35,213 nt of DNA from Anaerolineales bacterium (GCA_022865905.1 JALHUM010000294.1:1-35213); one strand, 5' to 3'; shown: positions 7,789 through 17,190, counted from the stretch's first letter. Program-made: numbers and translations. The notes: generated by a model not told the origin, from the letters alone.

Positions 7789-8241
7789 ATGCCGCCCTCT
7801 GACCCATTTATCACGACCCTGCACGAGTGGATTGGGATCTTCATGCGCCGTTCAATGCGCAACTTCCTCCATTACTCCAAGGAGAAAGGGTTTTCCATGT
7901 CGCAGATTGGCGCCCTATTCCATCTCCACCGCATGGGTGCCTGCGATGTCTCCGAAATCGGCGACGACCTGGGTGTGACCAACGCGGCCGCCAGCCAGAT
8001 GCTGGAACGCCTGGTTCAGCAGCAAATGATCACACGCTCGGAAGACCCCAACGACCGGCGCGTCAAGCAGATCGTCCTGACCGACAAAGGCCGCCAGGTT
8101 TTGCAGGAGAGCATCCACGCCCACCAGGACTGGTTGGAGGAGCTGGAGCGCGCGCTGTCTCCAGAAGAACAGGACCAGGTGGTAGCAGCTTTGCACATCC
8201 TGATCGAGAAAGCCAGCCAACTCGAAAAACACCCCGACTGA
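7789..8241 (+). CDS. MarR family transcriptional regulator
   Basis: 'GACDVSEIGDDLGVTNAAASQMLERLVQQQMITRSEDPNDRRVKQIVLTDKG' winged-helix signature. Confidence 0.95.
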   Translation: MPPSDPFITTLHEWIGIFMRRSMRNFLHYSKEKGFSMSQIGALFHLHRMGACDVSEIGDDLGVTNAAASQMLERLVQQQMITRSEDPNDRRVKQIVLTDKGRQVLQESIHAHQDWLEELERALSPEEQDQVVAALHILIEKASQLEKHPD

Positions 8242-8323
8242 TAAATCTAATTCTCAGATTAGAATTTACCTCTCCGCTGTTAGATTGAGCGGAATAGTTC
8301 GTTCGCGAGGAGCAAACGCCACC

Positions 8324-10564
8324 ATGATTCGATTAGTCAAATACCTGAAACCTTATATCCTCTTGATCCTGCTTACCATCGCCCTGCTGTTCGTGCAGGC
8401 CAATGCCGATCTGGCGCTGCCCGACTACCTGTCCCGCATCATCAACAACGGCATCCAGCAGGGCGGTGTGGAAAACGCTGTGCCGAAGGCAATCCGCCAG
8501 AGCGCAATGGACAAGCTTGTCCTCTTTCTGAGCGCGGAGGACAAGGCAGCCGTGTTGGGCGATTACACCCTCGTGGATAGGAACTCGCCCGACTACGACG
8601 AGTATGCTAAGGATTATCCCGCCCTCGCTAATGAACCTGTCTATGTGCTGAATAGCATTGATAAGGCAGAAACCGACAAACTGAACCCGATCATGGGCAA
8701 GGCGCTCCTGGTCGTTTCCTTCATCCAGCAGGTGATGGCGGACCCGGCCAAGGCGGCCGCGCTGGGCCAGGGCATGGGCTTCGACCTGTCCAGGCTGCCT
8801 GCGGGCATGGACCTTTTTAGCATGTTGAGCAAGCTCCCCGCCTCGCAACTAACGATGATAACCGCCGCGATTGACCAGAAGTTCGCTGCGCTGGGCGACA
8901 GGATGATCACCCAAACGGCGGTCGCGGCCGTCAAAGCCGAGTATGACGCCCTGGGCATGGATACCGGCAAGTTGCAAAGCGACTACATCCTGCACGTGGG
9001 CGGCCTGATGCTGCTGGTGACCTTGATTTCCGTTTCCTGTACGGTGACTGTCGGCTTCCTTTCGGCCAGGACAGCCGCCGGGATGGCCCGCGACGTGCGC
9101 AAGAAGGTTTTCACAAAGGTGGAGAGCTTCTCCAGCGCCGAATTCGACCGCTTTTCCACGGCCTCGCTGATCACACGCTCCACCAACGACATAACGCAGA
9201 TCCAAATGGTCGTCATCATGATCATGCGCATGGTCTTCTATGCGCCCATCATCGGGGTCGGCGGCATCATCCGCGCGCTGGGCAAGGACACCTCCATGTG
9301 GTGGATCATCGCGGTGGCAGTTGGAGTGCTGTTGACGCTGATCCTGATCGTGTTTTCGATTGCACTGCCCAAGTTCAGGAGCATACAGAACCTGATTGAC
9401 CGGCTCAACCTGGTGATGCGCGAAAACCTGTCCGGCATGATGGTCATCCGCGCCTTCAACCGGCAGGCATTCGAGTTGGAGCGCTTCGACAAGGCCAACG
9501 TGGACCTGACGGCCGTCATGCTGTTCATCAACCGCATCATGGTCATCATGATGCCGCTGATGATGCTCATCATGAACGGCATATCCATATTGATCATCTG
9601 GATCGGCGCGCACCAGGTCGCCCTGTCGAACATGCAGGTCGGCGACATGATGGCGTTCTTGCAGTACGCCATGCAGATCGTTTTTGCCTTCCTCATGCTT
9701 TCGATGATGTTCCTCATCTTGCCGCGCGCTTCGGTGTCCGCCGGCCGCGTCGCTGACGTGCTGGAGACCAAGCCGGCGATCCAGGACCCGCAAGTCCCGC
9801 AGCGGTTCGGCGACCCGTTCAAGGGTACGGTCGAGTTCCGCAACGTATCGTTCTGTTATCCGGGCGCGGAAGAGGATGTGCTGCACGACATCAGCTTTAC
9901 CGCCAGGCCCGGCCAGACCACAGCCTTCATCGGCTCCACCGGTTCGGGCAAATCCACCGTCGTCAACCTGATCCCGCGCTTTTACGATGTCACCGGCGGC
10001 TCGATCCTCCTGGATGGCGTGGACATCCGCCAGGTCACGCAGCACGACCTGCGGGACAAGATCGGCTACATCCCGCAAAAGGGCATGCTGTTCTCCGGCA
10101 CGATCGGGAGCAACCTGCTGTATGCCGACGAAAATGCCAGCGAGGAGGCGCTGAATGAAGCCGCCGAAATCGCCCAGGCGACCGAGTTCATCTCTGCCAA
10201 TCCGGAGGGATTCGCGGCCGAGATTTCCCAAGGCGGGACGAACGTCTCCGGCGGCGAGAAGCAGCGGCTTTCGATTGCGCGCGCCCTGGTCAAGAAGCCG
10301 CCCATCTACATCTTCGACGACAGCTTTTCTTCTGTAGACTTCAAGACCGACGCGGCCTTGCGCAAGGCGCTCAAGGAGAAAACCGCTGCAAGCACCCTGT
10401 TGATCGTGACCCAGCGCGTTTCGACCATCAAAAACGCCGAGCAGATCATCGTGCTGGAGGAGGGCAGGGTCATTGGCAAGGGCACGCACCGTGCACTGAT
10501 GGAAGATTGCGAGACCTATCGGGAGATTGCCTTATCGCAGCTAAACAAGGAGGAACTGGCATGA
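8324..10564 (+). CDS. ABC exporter half-transporter (TMD-NBD), degenerate catalytic Glu
   Basis: Walker A 'GSTGSGKST', signature 'VSGGEKQRLSIARAL', Walker B 'IYIFDDSFSSVD'. Start at 8324 (MIRLVKYLKPY). Confidence 0.95.
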   Translation: MIRLVKYLKPYILLILLTIALLFVQANADLALPDYLSRIINNGIQQGGVENAVPKAIRQSAMDKLVLFLSAEDKAAVLGDYTLVDRNSPDYDEYAKDYPALANEPVYVLNSIDKAETDKLNPIMGKALLVVSFIQQVMADPAKAAALGQGMGFDLSRLPAGMDLFSMLSKLPASQLTMITAAIDQKFAALGDRMITQTAVAAVKAEYDALGMDTGKLQSDYILHVGGLMLLVTLISVSCTVTVGFLSARTAAGMARDVRKKVFTKVESFSSAEFDRFSTASLITRSTNDITQIQMVVIMIMRMVFYAPIIGVGGIIRALGKDTSMWWIIAVAVGVLLTLILIVFSIALPKFRSIQNLIDRLNLVMRENLSGMMVIRAFNRQAFELERFDKANVDLTAVMLFINRIMVIMMPLMMLIMNGISILIIWIGAHQVALSNMQVGDMMAFLQYAMQIVFAFLMLSMMFLILPRASVSAGRVADVLETKPAIQDPQVPQRFGDPFKGTVEFRNVSFCYPGAEEDVLHDISFTARPGQTTAFIGSTGSGKSTVVNLIPRFYDVTGGSILLDGVDIRQVTQHDLRDKIGYIPQKGMLFSGTIGSNLLYADENASEEALNEAAEIAQATEFISANPEGFAAEISQGGTNVSGGEKQRLSIARALVKKPPIYIFDDSFSSVDFKTDAALRKALKEKTAASTLLIVTQRVSTIKNAEQIIVLEEGRVIGKGTHRALMEDCETYREIALSQLNKEELA

Positions 10565-12462
10565 GCGCGCAAGATAGAAACACAACTTTTGGTCGCGGCC
10601 CGGTGGGTGGCCGTGGCCCAATGGGCGGGCACGGCCCGATGGGACGCGGCGGCCCGATGGCGATGATGAAGGGTGAAAAAGCCCACGATTTCAAGGGCAC
10701 CATGCTCAAGCTGATCAAATACCTCGGCGCGTACCGGGTACCGATCGTAGTCGTGATGCTTGTCGCTGCAGCGTCCACGCTGTTCACCATCGTCGGCCCA
10801 AAGATCCTGGGCAAGGCCACCACCAGACTGTTCGAAGGCGTGATGAGCATGATCGCCGGTACCGGTTCGATTGATTTTGGCTACATCGGCCAAATCCTCC
10901 TGATCACCGGCGGCCTGTACCTCCTTTCGGCAGCATTGAGTTACCTCCAGGGTTGGATCATGACCGGCGTATCCATGGATATCACCTACCGCTTCCGCAA
11001 GGACATATCCGAAAAGATCAACCGGATGCCGCTCAAATACTTCGACGGCACCAACCACGGCGAGATCCTCTCCCGCGTCACCAACGACGTGGACACGGTC
11101 AGCCAGACCCTCAGCCAGAGCCTCACCCAGATCATCACCTCGGTGACGAGCGTGGTCGGCGTGCTGATCATGATGTTCACCATCAACTGGTTGATGACCC
11201 TGGCGGCTTTGTTGATCGTCCCGCTTTCGATGGTCATCATCGGCCTGGTGGTCAACCAATCCCAAAAATACTTCAAGCAGCAGCAGGATTACCTGGGCCA
11301 CATCAACGGGCATGTAGAGGAAATGTTCGGCGGCCACATCGTGATGAAGGCCTTCAACGGCGAGGAAAAGAGCGTCGCAAAGTTCGACAGTTACAACAAC
11401 ACTCTCTACGAGTCGGCTTGGAAATCTCAGTTCCTCTCCGGCATGATGTTCCCCGTCATGAACTTCATCGGCAACCTGGGTTACGTTGCGGTGTGCATCC
11501 TCGGCGGCTGGCTGGCGATCAAGAAAGCCATCACCGTCGGCGACATCCAGGCGTTCATCCAGTATGTCCGCTCGTTCACGCAACCGATCATGCAGATCGC
11601 CAACATCTCGAACATCCTCCAGCAGACCGCCGCGGCCGCCGAGCGCGTGTTCGAATTCTTGAATGTGGCGGAGGAAGTTCCCGAAACAGAAAGTCCCATC
11701 GAGTTAGCCATGGTGGACGGCCGCGTGGAGTTCAAGGATGTTCACTTCGGTTACAGCCCGGACAAGATCATCATCAATGACTTCTGCGCGGCTGTCGCGC
11801 CTGGCCAGAAAATTGCCATCGTCGGTCCGACCGGCGCGGGCAAGACCACCATGGTCAAGCTGCTGATGCGCTTCTATGACGTAAACAGCGGCGCGATCCA
11901 GGTGGACGGCCACGACATCCGCGATTTCACCCGCTTCGACCTGCGCAAGCTGTTCGGCATGGTCTTGCAGGATACCTGGCTCTACAACGGTACCATCATG
12001 GAAAATATCCGCTATGGCCGCCCCGATGCGACCGACGAAGAGGTCGTCGCCGCAGCCAGGGCCGCTCACGTGGATCACTTCGTCCGTACTTTACCGGAAG
12101 GCTACCATCTAGTGCTCAACGAGGAAACCACCAACATATCCCAAGGCCAGATGCAGCTCATGACCATCGCCCGCGCCATCCTGGCTGACCCCAAGATGCT
12201 CATCTTGGACGAAGCCACCAGTTCCGTGGATACCCGCACTGAAATCCTGATCCAGAAAGCCATGGATAACCTGTTGAAAGGTCGCACCAGCTTTATCATC
12301 GCCCACCGCCTGTCCACGATCCGCAATGCAGACTGGATTTTGGTGATGAACAACGGTGATATCGTGGAGCAAGGTAAACATGAGGAACTGCTGGCTCACA
12401 ACGGTTTCTATGCCGAGTTGTACAACAGCCAGTTCGAGAATGCGCAAATGGCGGCTGCGTAG
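10561..12462 (+). CDS. ABC exporter half-transporter (TMD-NBD), partner subunit
   Basis: ATGA overlap with upstream gene; Walker A 'GPTGAGKTT', 'ISQGQMQLMTIARAI', Walker B 'MLILDEATSSVD'; Gly/Pro/Met-rich N-terminus. Confidence 0.95.
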   Translation: MSAQDRNTTFGRGPVGGRGPMGGHGPMGRGGPMAMMKGEKAHDFKGTMLKLIKYLGAYRVPIVVVMLVAAASTLFTIVGPKILGKATTRLFEGVMSMIAGTGSIDFGYIGQILLITGGLYLLSAALSYLQGWIMTGVSMDITYRFRKDISEKINRMPLKYFDGTNHGEILSRVTNDVDTVSQTLSQSLTQIITSVTSVVGVLIMMFTINWLMTLAALLIVPLSMVIIGLVVNQSQKYFKQQQDYLGHINGHVEEMFGGHIVMKAFNGEEKSVAKFDSYNNTLYESAWKSQFLSGMMFPVMNFIGNLGYVAVCILGGWLAIKKAITVGDIQAFIQYVRSFTQPIMQIANISNILQQTAAAAERVFEFLNVAEEVPETESPIELAMVDGRVEFKDVHFGYSPDKIIINDFCAAVAPGQKIAIVGPTGAGKTTMVKLLMRFYDVNSGAIQVDGHDIRDFTRFDLRKLFGMVLQDTWLYNGTIMENIRYGRPDATDEEVVAAARAAHVDHFVRTLPEGYHLVLNEETTNISQGQMQLMTIARAILADPKMLILDEATSSVDTRTEILIQKAMDNLLKGRTSFIIAHRLSTIRNADWILVMNNGDIVEQGKHEELLAHNGFYAELYNSQFENAQMAAA

Positions 12463-12552
12463 GCGCGACGATTCGCTATCTTGCAGTCTTTTTCTTTCGA
12501 TCTTTCATAAGGAAAATACTGCCGGGTTGTCCACTCGGACACCGCCTTCAAA

Positions 12553-13448
12553 TCAGGGAGCGTCCAGGGTGCTTTCGCCGTACGTCAGCACATAAAGACT
12601 GCGCGGCCGTTCACACCGTCCCGGTGTCCTTGCGGGAGCCGCCCGGTCGAAAAGAAAATCGGTGACCAAGTAGCCAGCTGCAAAGACCGTCTCGAAAACC
12701 TCACGGGCATAAAAACGCCAATCGCGCGCCATAGAGAGGTCAGCCTCTTTCAACGCCAGGAAGTCAACCGGGATCTCGACCAATAGCAGCCGTCCGCCCA
12801 GGATGGGATTATCCTCGGGGGGACGCAGCCAGCCCGCAGGGTCCGGAACGGCGGCGCTCAGGGAAACATCCGCAGCCAGGAAATGATCAGAGCGAGGGCC
12901 GGCCGCCGGCGACGGCTGAGTCTGTGTTCCACCCGACGTGTGTTCACCCACCAGTCCACCTGGAAACGGTCGGAGGGCAGGCCAACGTTCAGGCCATCGC
13001 GCATGTCGCCGTATTCGGAGCGGCGATAGGTGTTGCAGACCGCCCCGAGCTTGGCGATGTTGAGGTGGGCGTTGCGGCTGAGCAGGGGATCGTACGTCCA
13101 GGTGATGAGGTCGAGGCCCTGATGGCGCACCATCTGCCATTGGGCGCGCTTGAGGCCGAAGCCGAGGCCGGAATCACGCCATTCGGGGTGGACGGCCAGG
13201 ATGTGCGAACAGTGCTTGAGGCGTGGCCCATCCGGCGTGGAATAGAAGCCGGGAAAACCCCAGGCCGCGCCGACCAATTTCTCGTTGACGAACGCGCCCA
13301 GTAGCAGACCACCGTTGTGCACCACGGCCAGCAGGGCATGGGCGGGGATAACCTCCGTCTCGGATCCAGGCCAGACCAGGCGTTGAAGCTCCTGGACGGA
13401 GTCCATCTCCTCAGGGGTTTCGATCAAGCGGATGATCCACTCAGGCAT
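12553..13448 (-). pseudogene. GNAT-type acetyltransferase, frameshifted (two overlapping ORFs)
   Basis: N-terminal GNAT part in the frame of ORF 12858..13508 (MPEWIIRLIETPEEMDSVQELQRLVWPG...VEHRLSRR); C-terminal continuation (LLLVEIPVDFLALKEADLSMARDWRFYAREVFETVFAAGYLVTDFLFD...SLYVLTYGES) in the frame of ORF 12553..13140. Confidence 0.75.
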
Positions 13449-14379
13449 GGCGGATGAAGAGCGAGCGGAGGAATTCGCGATACCAGTTGACGCCGCGCAG
13501 GTAGTCAATGTGCGTGGCGAAGCGCGCCGGCATCAGCCCAAAGATGCGCTGGACAGTATCCACTGCGCAGGTGCGGTTGACGGCCAGGTAGTCCATCCAA
13601 AAGACAGAAGCGGGGAAATGCGGGAAAGCCATTTCGAGAATGACGGTCAGGGCGCGCATGTAGGGATTCGGCCAGGCCCTCAAGGCGCGGCGCTTCTTGA
13701 TCACGTCCATGACAAGCTCAGTGATCTGGCTCAAGCTGAAGTACTCGCCCCCGCCGACCTCGAAGGTTTGATTGATCGTGTCAGGCATGTCCAGCGCCCA
13801 GATCAAACAGGTGACCATATCCTCGACCCACAGCGGCTGGAGCAGGGTCTTGCCGCGACCCGGCAGAGGCAGGAAGCCCGGCGCGAGGGCCAACAGCATG
13901 GCCAGGCCGGTGGTGAAGTTATCCTGCGGGCCAAAGAGGATCGAGGCGCGCAGAATGGTGTGGGGTACGCCACTCTGGCGGATGGACTCCTCGGCAATGC
14001 CCTTGGCTTTGAGCACGGGGAAGGCCGAGGCGCGGTCGGCATCCAGGTGGCTGAGGTAGAACAGGCGCTGGATCCTGGCGTCGGCGGCAGCACGCACCAG
14101 GTTGCGCGTGCCTTCGATATCCACGGCCATCAGGTTGGCGCGCCCGCCCTGCCCCTCGCCACCCGCCATGTGATAGACCACGTCCACGCCGTGCATGGCG
14201 GCGCGCAGACCGCGTTCGTCGTTCAGGCTGGCGACCGCCACTTCCACCGGCACTTTCAGCGGCAGGTTGGGCGTGCGCGGCGAGGGGCGCAGGAGTATGC
14301 GCACCTGATGCCCCGACTCTGCGAGATGACGTACCAGGGCGCGGCCAATGAAGCCGGTTCCACCCGTGACAAGGATCAT
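13441..14379 (-). CDS. NAD(P)-binding epimerase/NDUFA9-like SDR protein
   Basis: 'MILVTGGTGFIGRALVRHLAESGHQVRILLR' Rossmann start; 'VDIEGTRNLVRAA'. Confidence 0.9.
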   Translation of the reverse strand: MILVTGGTGFIGRALVRHLAESGHQVRILLRPSPRTPNLPLKVPVEVAVASLNDERGLRAAMHGVDVVYHMAGGEGQGGRANLMAVDIEGTRNLVRAAADARIQRLFYLSHLDADRASAFPVLKAKGIAEESIRQSGVPHTILRASILFGPQDNFTTGLAMLLALAPGFLPLPGRGKTLLQPLWVEDMVTCLIWALDMPDTINQTFEVGGGEYFSLSQITELVMDVIKKRRALRAWPNPYMRALTVILEMAFPHFPASVFWMDYLAVNRTCAVDTVQRIFGLMPARFATHIDYLRGVNWYREFLRSLFIRHA

Positions 14380-14514
14380 GGGCCAGATTATAGCAGAGAC
14401 TCATCCTGGGCCGCCTGCCCCGCGTCTTATTTGGAACACGCCTTCCATGTGCCGCCTTCGTTGCCGCAATGCCCAGAATTCGGAGATCTGCGATTATAAC
14501 CACAGATGAAAACA

Positions 14515-14578
14515 GATAAACGCAGATAGGATTCGGGCGGCAGGTAGTTGGACTTGCTGCCCGGCTTTTGGTCTTGCC
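14515..14578 (+). repeat. Terminator-like repeat ending in a -35 box, copy 1
   Basis: GATAAACGCAGATAGGATTCGGGCGGCAGgtagttggacttGCTGCCCGGCTTTTGGTCTTGCC, parallel to 15274-15334. Confidence 0.7.
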
Positions 14579-14602
14579 CGTCGCTTCGTTTTGATGTATA
14601 TA
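14574..14602 (+). promoter_or_regulatory. Promoter for DUF4258/YgiT pair
   Basis: TTGCCC - 17 bp - TATATA, 28 bp before the GTG start at 14631. Confidence 0.5.
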
Positions 14603-14630
14603 TAGACTATCTCAGGAATGGAGCCATCTT

Positions 14631-14912
14631 GTGTTTGAGCGAATCCTTATCCGAATGCGTGAAAAAGTTCGCACACGCCGTTACGTGATGACTTTACACG
14701 CAGATGAAGAAATGGATGAAGATGGATTGACAATTTTTGATGTCGAAAGCGTGATTTTTTCGGGTAAGGTTGTTGAACGCCAGAAAGACCATGCAACTGG
14801 CGAATGGAAATACCTGGTCAAGGGTGAGACCTTGTCCGGCAATTCCGAAATCGTTGTTACAAAGATTAGCCCAACTGGAAAACTGGTATTCCTGACCGTG
14901 TATCGTGAATAA
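14631..14912 (+). CDS. DUF4258-type putative toxin
   Basis: 'RYVMTLHADEEMDEDGLTIFDVESVIFSGKVVERQKDHATGEWKYLVKG', characteristic of DUF4258; GTG start. Confidence 0.8.
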   Translation: MFERILIRMREKVRTRRYVMTLHADEEMDEDGLTIFDVESVIFSGKVVERQKDHATGEWKYLVKGETLSGNSEIVVTKISPTGKLVFLTVYRE

Positions 14913-14921
14913 GGAGAGACT

Positions 14922-15161
14922 ATGATTTGCGACATTTGCGGCAAAAATGGAGTTGAAATCCACTACATGACGCGCAGTTATGGCAAGGGCGCGAATTTGC
15001 TCATTATCGAAAATGTACCGATCGTATCCTGCCCAGAATGCGGTGAGAGTTATCTCACCGCTGAAACCCTACACGAAATCGAGCGCATCAAACTGCATCG
15101 CAAAAACCTGGCAAAGCCGCGCAGTGTGGCGGTAGCAGAGTTTGTACAGGCGCAGGTATGA
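14922..15161 (+). CDS. YgiT-type zinc finger antitoxin (MqsA-N-like)
   Basis: 'MICDICGKNGVEIHYMTRSYGKGANLLIIENVPIVSCPECGESYLTAETLHEIERI', two CxxC pairs. Confidence 0.88.
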   Translation: MICDICGKNGVEIHYMTRSYGKGANLLIIENVPIVSCPECGESYLTAETLHEIERIKLHRKNLAKPRSVAVAEFVQAQV

Positions 15162-15273
15162 CAAATGTGCTTTCTCTTGAGGGCAAGATGATGCCTGGCG
15201 ACAAGGGCGTGCTACTAACGAAGGCGGTGGTGGTGAGCAGATTCCCGAAGTTGTAGTCAGCGGATAGGAAGCG

Positions 15274-15334
15274 GATAAACGGAGAAAATGGATTCTGGCG
15301 GCAGTTGCACTGCCGCCTGTTTTTTGTGCTTGCC
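15274..15334 (+). repeat. Terminator-like repeat ending in a -35 box, copy 2
   Basis: GATAAACGGAGAAAATGGATTCTGGCGGCAGttgcaCTGCCGCCTGTTTTTTGTGCTTGCC: intrinsic-terminator shape. Confidence 0.75.
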
Positions 15335-15463
15335 ATTAGGCTTTATTTCGTGCATAATTGATACAATGAAGAGGCTGCGCATGAGTAATAGTATTGGCTT
15401 TAGCCCCGACGGCGCCGTGGAAAAAACGGAAGTTGTTTTTACACGACTCCTTACCTGTGGGAC

Positions 15464-15679
15464 ATGCGCGAAGCGGTCAGCGAAATCGTCGCTTTCGTGA
15501 AAGGCGTCAAGTATGCCAGGTTCATCCAAAACCGAATGATTCGCTACGCGGTGGAACGGCAACTGCTGGTAATTGGCGAGGCTGCTAACCACGTTTCAGC
15601 GGAGTTCCAGAAGACTCACCCTGAAATCCCATGGCGGCAGATGATCGGCCTGCGCAATTTACTGGCACATGACTACTGA
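15464..15679 (+). pseudogene. HepT-like (DUF86) remnant
   Basis: 'MREAVSEIVAFVKGVKYARFIQNRMIRYAVERQLLVIGEAANHVSAEFQKTHPEIPWRQMIGLRNLLAHDY' with the RX4HXY motif, then TGA followed in frame by 'EIKVDRIWNALTK', which still matches the family. No full-length start in frame. Confidence 0.75.
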
Positions 15680-15900
15680 GAAATCAAGGTGGATCGTATC
15701 TGGAACGCCCTCACAAAAACCCGGTGCATCGGTTATTTTTTCGCCAATTTTGGTTCTGCCCACAACCTTGACAGACCCACCATCATCGGTTAACGTACTT
15801 ACATTAACCAAATTAGTTCAGCAGTCGCTTGCTGTTGCACGTTCTGAGCATCGCTCGATCCCCCCAACACCCGTTTGACTTCTGAAGAAAAGGAATACAC

Positions 15901-17160
15901 GTGAACTTCAACCAGTTCAATCTGGATTCTCGCCTGTTGGCGGGGATCAACCGCCTCGGCTATACCGAGCCGACGCCTGTTCAAATCGCCGCCATTCCAC
16001 CAGCCCTGGCCGGGGATGACCTGATCGCCACCGCCCAGACCGGCACCGGCAAAACGGCAGTGTTCGTGTTACCCATTCTGCAAAAGCTATTGACCGGTCC
16101 GCGCAACCGCACCCGTGCCTTGATCGTCACACCCACGCGTGAACTCGCCGAGCAGATCCACGAATCCATCCGGGACCTGGGGACGGGTACGAAAATCCGC
16201 AGCGCCACCATCTACGGCGGCGTGGGCGCCGCGCCGCAGGTCAAAGCCTTGCGCGACGGCGTCGAAATTCTCGTCGCCTGTCCTGGCCGCCTGCTGGATC
16301 ATATCCAACAAGGCAACGCCCGGCTCGGCAGCGTGGAAATCCTAGTGTTAGACGAAGGCGACCGCATGTTGGACATGGGCTTCCTGCCCGACGTGAAGCG
16401 CATCCTCAAGCACGTCCCCGCCCAACGGCAGACGATGCTGTTCTCGGCCACCTTCCCACCTGAGATCGAAGGACTGGCGGCCCAGACCCTTCGCCACCCG
16501 AAGCGCATCGCCATCGGCCTGAGCCGACCGGCGCACACCGTGGCGCACGCCCTCTTCCCGGTGCCGCAGCAATTGAAGACCGCGCTGCTGCTGGCGCTGC
16601 TCAAGCAGACCGATACCGATTCGGTGCTGATCTTTACCCGCACCAAGCACCGCGCCGAGAAACTGTCCCGGCAGATCGGGCAGGCCGGGTTCCGCGCCAC
16701 CAGCCTGCACAGCGACCGGACGCAGGGCCAGCGCCAGTCCGCGCTGAACGGCTTCAAGAGCGGCCATTATCAGGTCATGGTTGCCACCGACATCGCCGCG
16801 CGCGGCCTGGACGTGGAGGCCATCTCGCACGTCATCAACTACGACATGCCTGCCACCGCCGACGATTACATCCACCGCATCGGGCGCACCGGCCGCGCTG
16901 AACGTACCGGCGACGCCTTCACGCTGGTCGCGCCGGATGACAAAGACATGGTTCGCACGCTAGAAAAAATCATGGGCCAGCCGCTGGCGCGGCAGACGTT
17001 GGCGGACTTCGATTACGACGCGCCGGCCTCGCCTATATCATCCCCAAAGGGAAGACTTGCTCCCGCTATCAGGGAGGCGCACCACACCCCGGCCGTGCGG
17101 CGAATAAAGCCATTGGGCCACCGGATGCTGCACGCCAAACCTGGTCGAAGGTCGCTGTAG
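15901..17160 (+). CDS. DEAD-box ATP-dependent RNA helicase
   Basis: Q-motif region, 'AQTGTGKTAVFVLP', 'PTRELAEQI', 'VLDEGDRMLDMGF', 'SATFP', 'ATDIAARGLDVEAISHVINYDMP', 'HRIGRTGR'. Confidence 0.96.
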   Translation: MNFNQFNLDSRLLAGINRLGYTEPTPVQIAAIPPALAGDDLIATAQTGTGKTAVFVLPILQKLLTGPRNRTRALIVTPTRELAEQIHESIRDLGTGTKIRSATIYGGVGAAPQVKALRDGVEILVACPGRLLDHIQQGNARLGSVEILVLDEGDRMLDMGFLPDVKRILKHVPAQRQTMLFSATFPPEIEGLAAQTLRHPKRIAIGLSRPAHTVAHALFPVPQQLKTALLLALLKQTDTDSVLIFTRTKHRAEKLSRQIGQAGFRATSLHSDRTQGQRQSALNGFKSGHYQVMVATDIAARGLDVEAISHVINYDMPATADDYIHRIGRTGRAERTGDAFTLVAPDDKDMVRTLEKIMGQPLARQTLADFDYDAPASPISSPKGRLAPAIREAHHTPAVRRIKPLGHRMLHAKPGRRSL

Positions 17161-17190
17161 AAACAAGCGGGTGAAACCCTGGAAAATGAC

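Noticed and set aside
8849-10489. 546-aa minus-strand ORF opposite the first ABC transporter gene
   Set aside because: His/Asp/Arg-rich translation with no family motifs; shadow ORF of a convincing plus-strand ABC CDS.
10516-11583. 355-aa minus-strand ORF opposite second ABC gene
   Set aside because: Low-complexity HHDD-rich antisense translation; no recognisable domain.
13432-14499. 355-aa plus-strand ORF opposite the NDUFA9-like gene
   Set aside because: Shadow ORF; the minus-strand Rossmann protein explains the coding signal.
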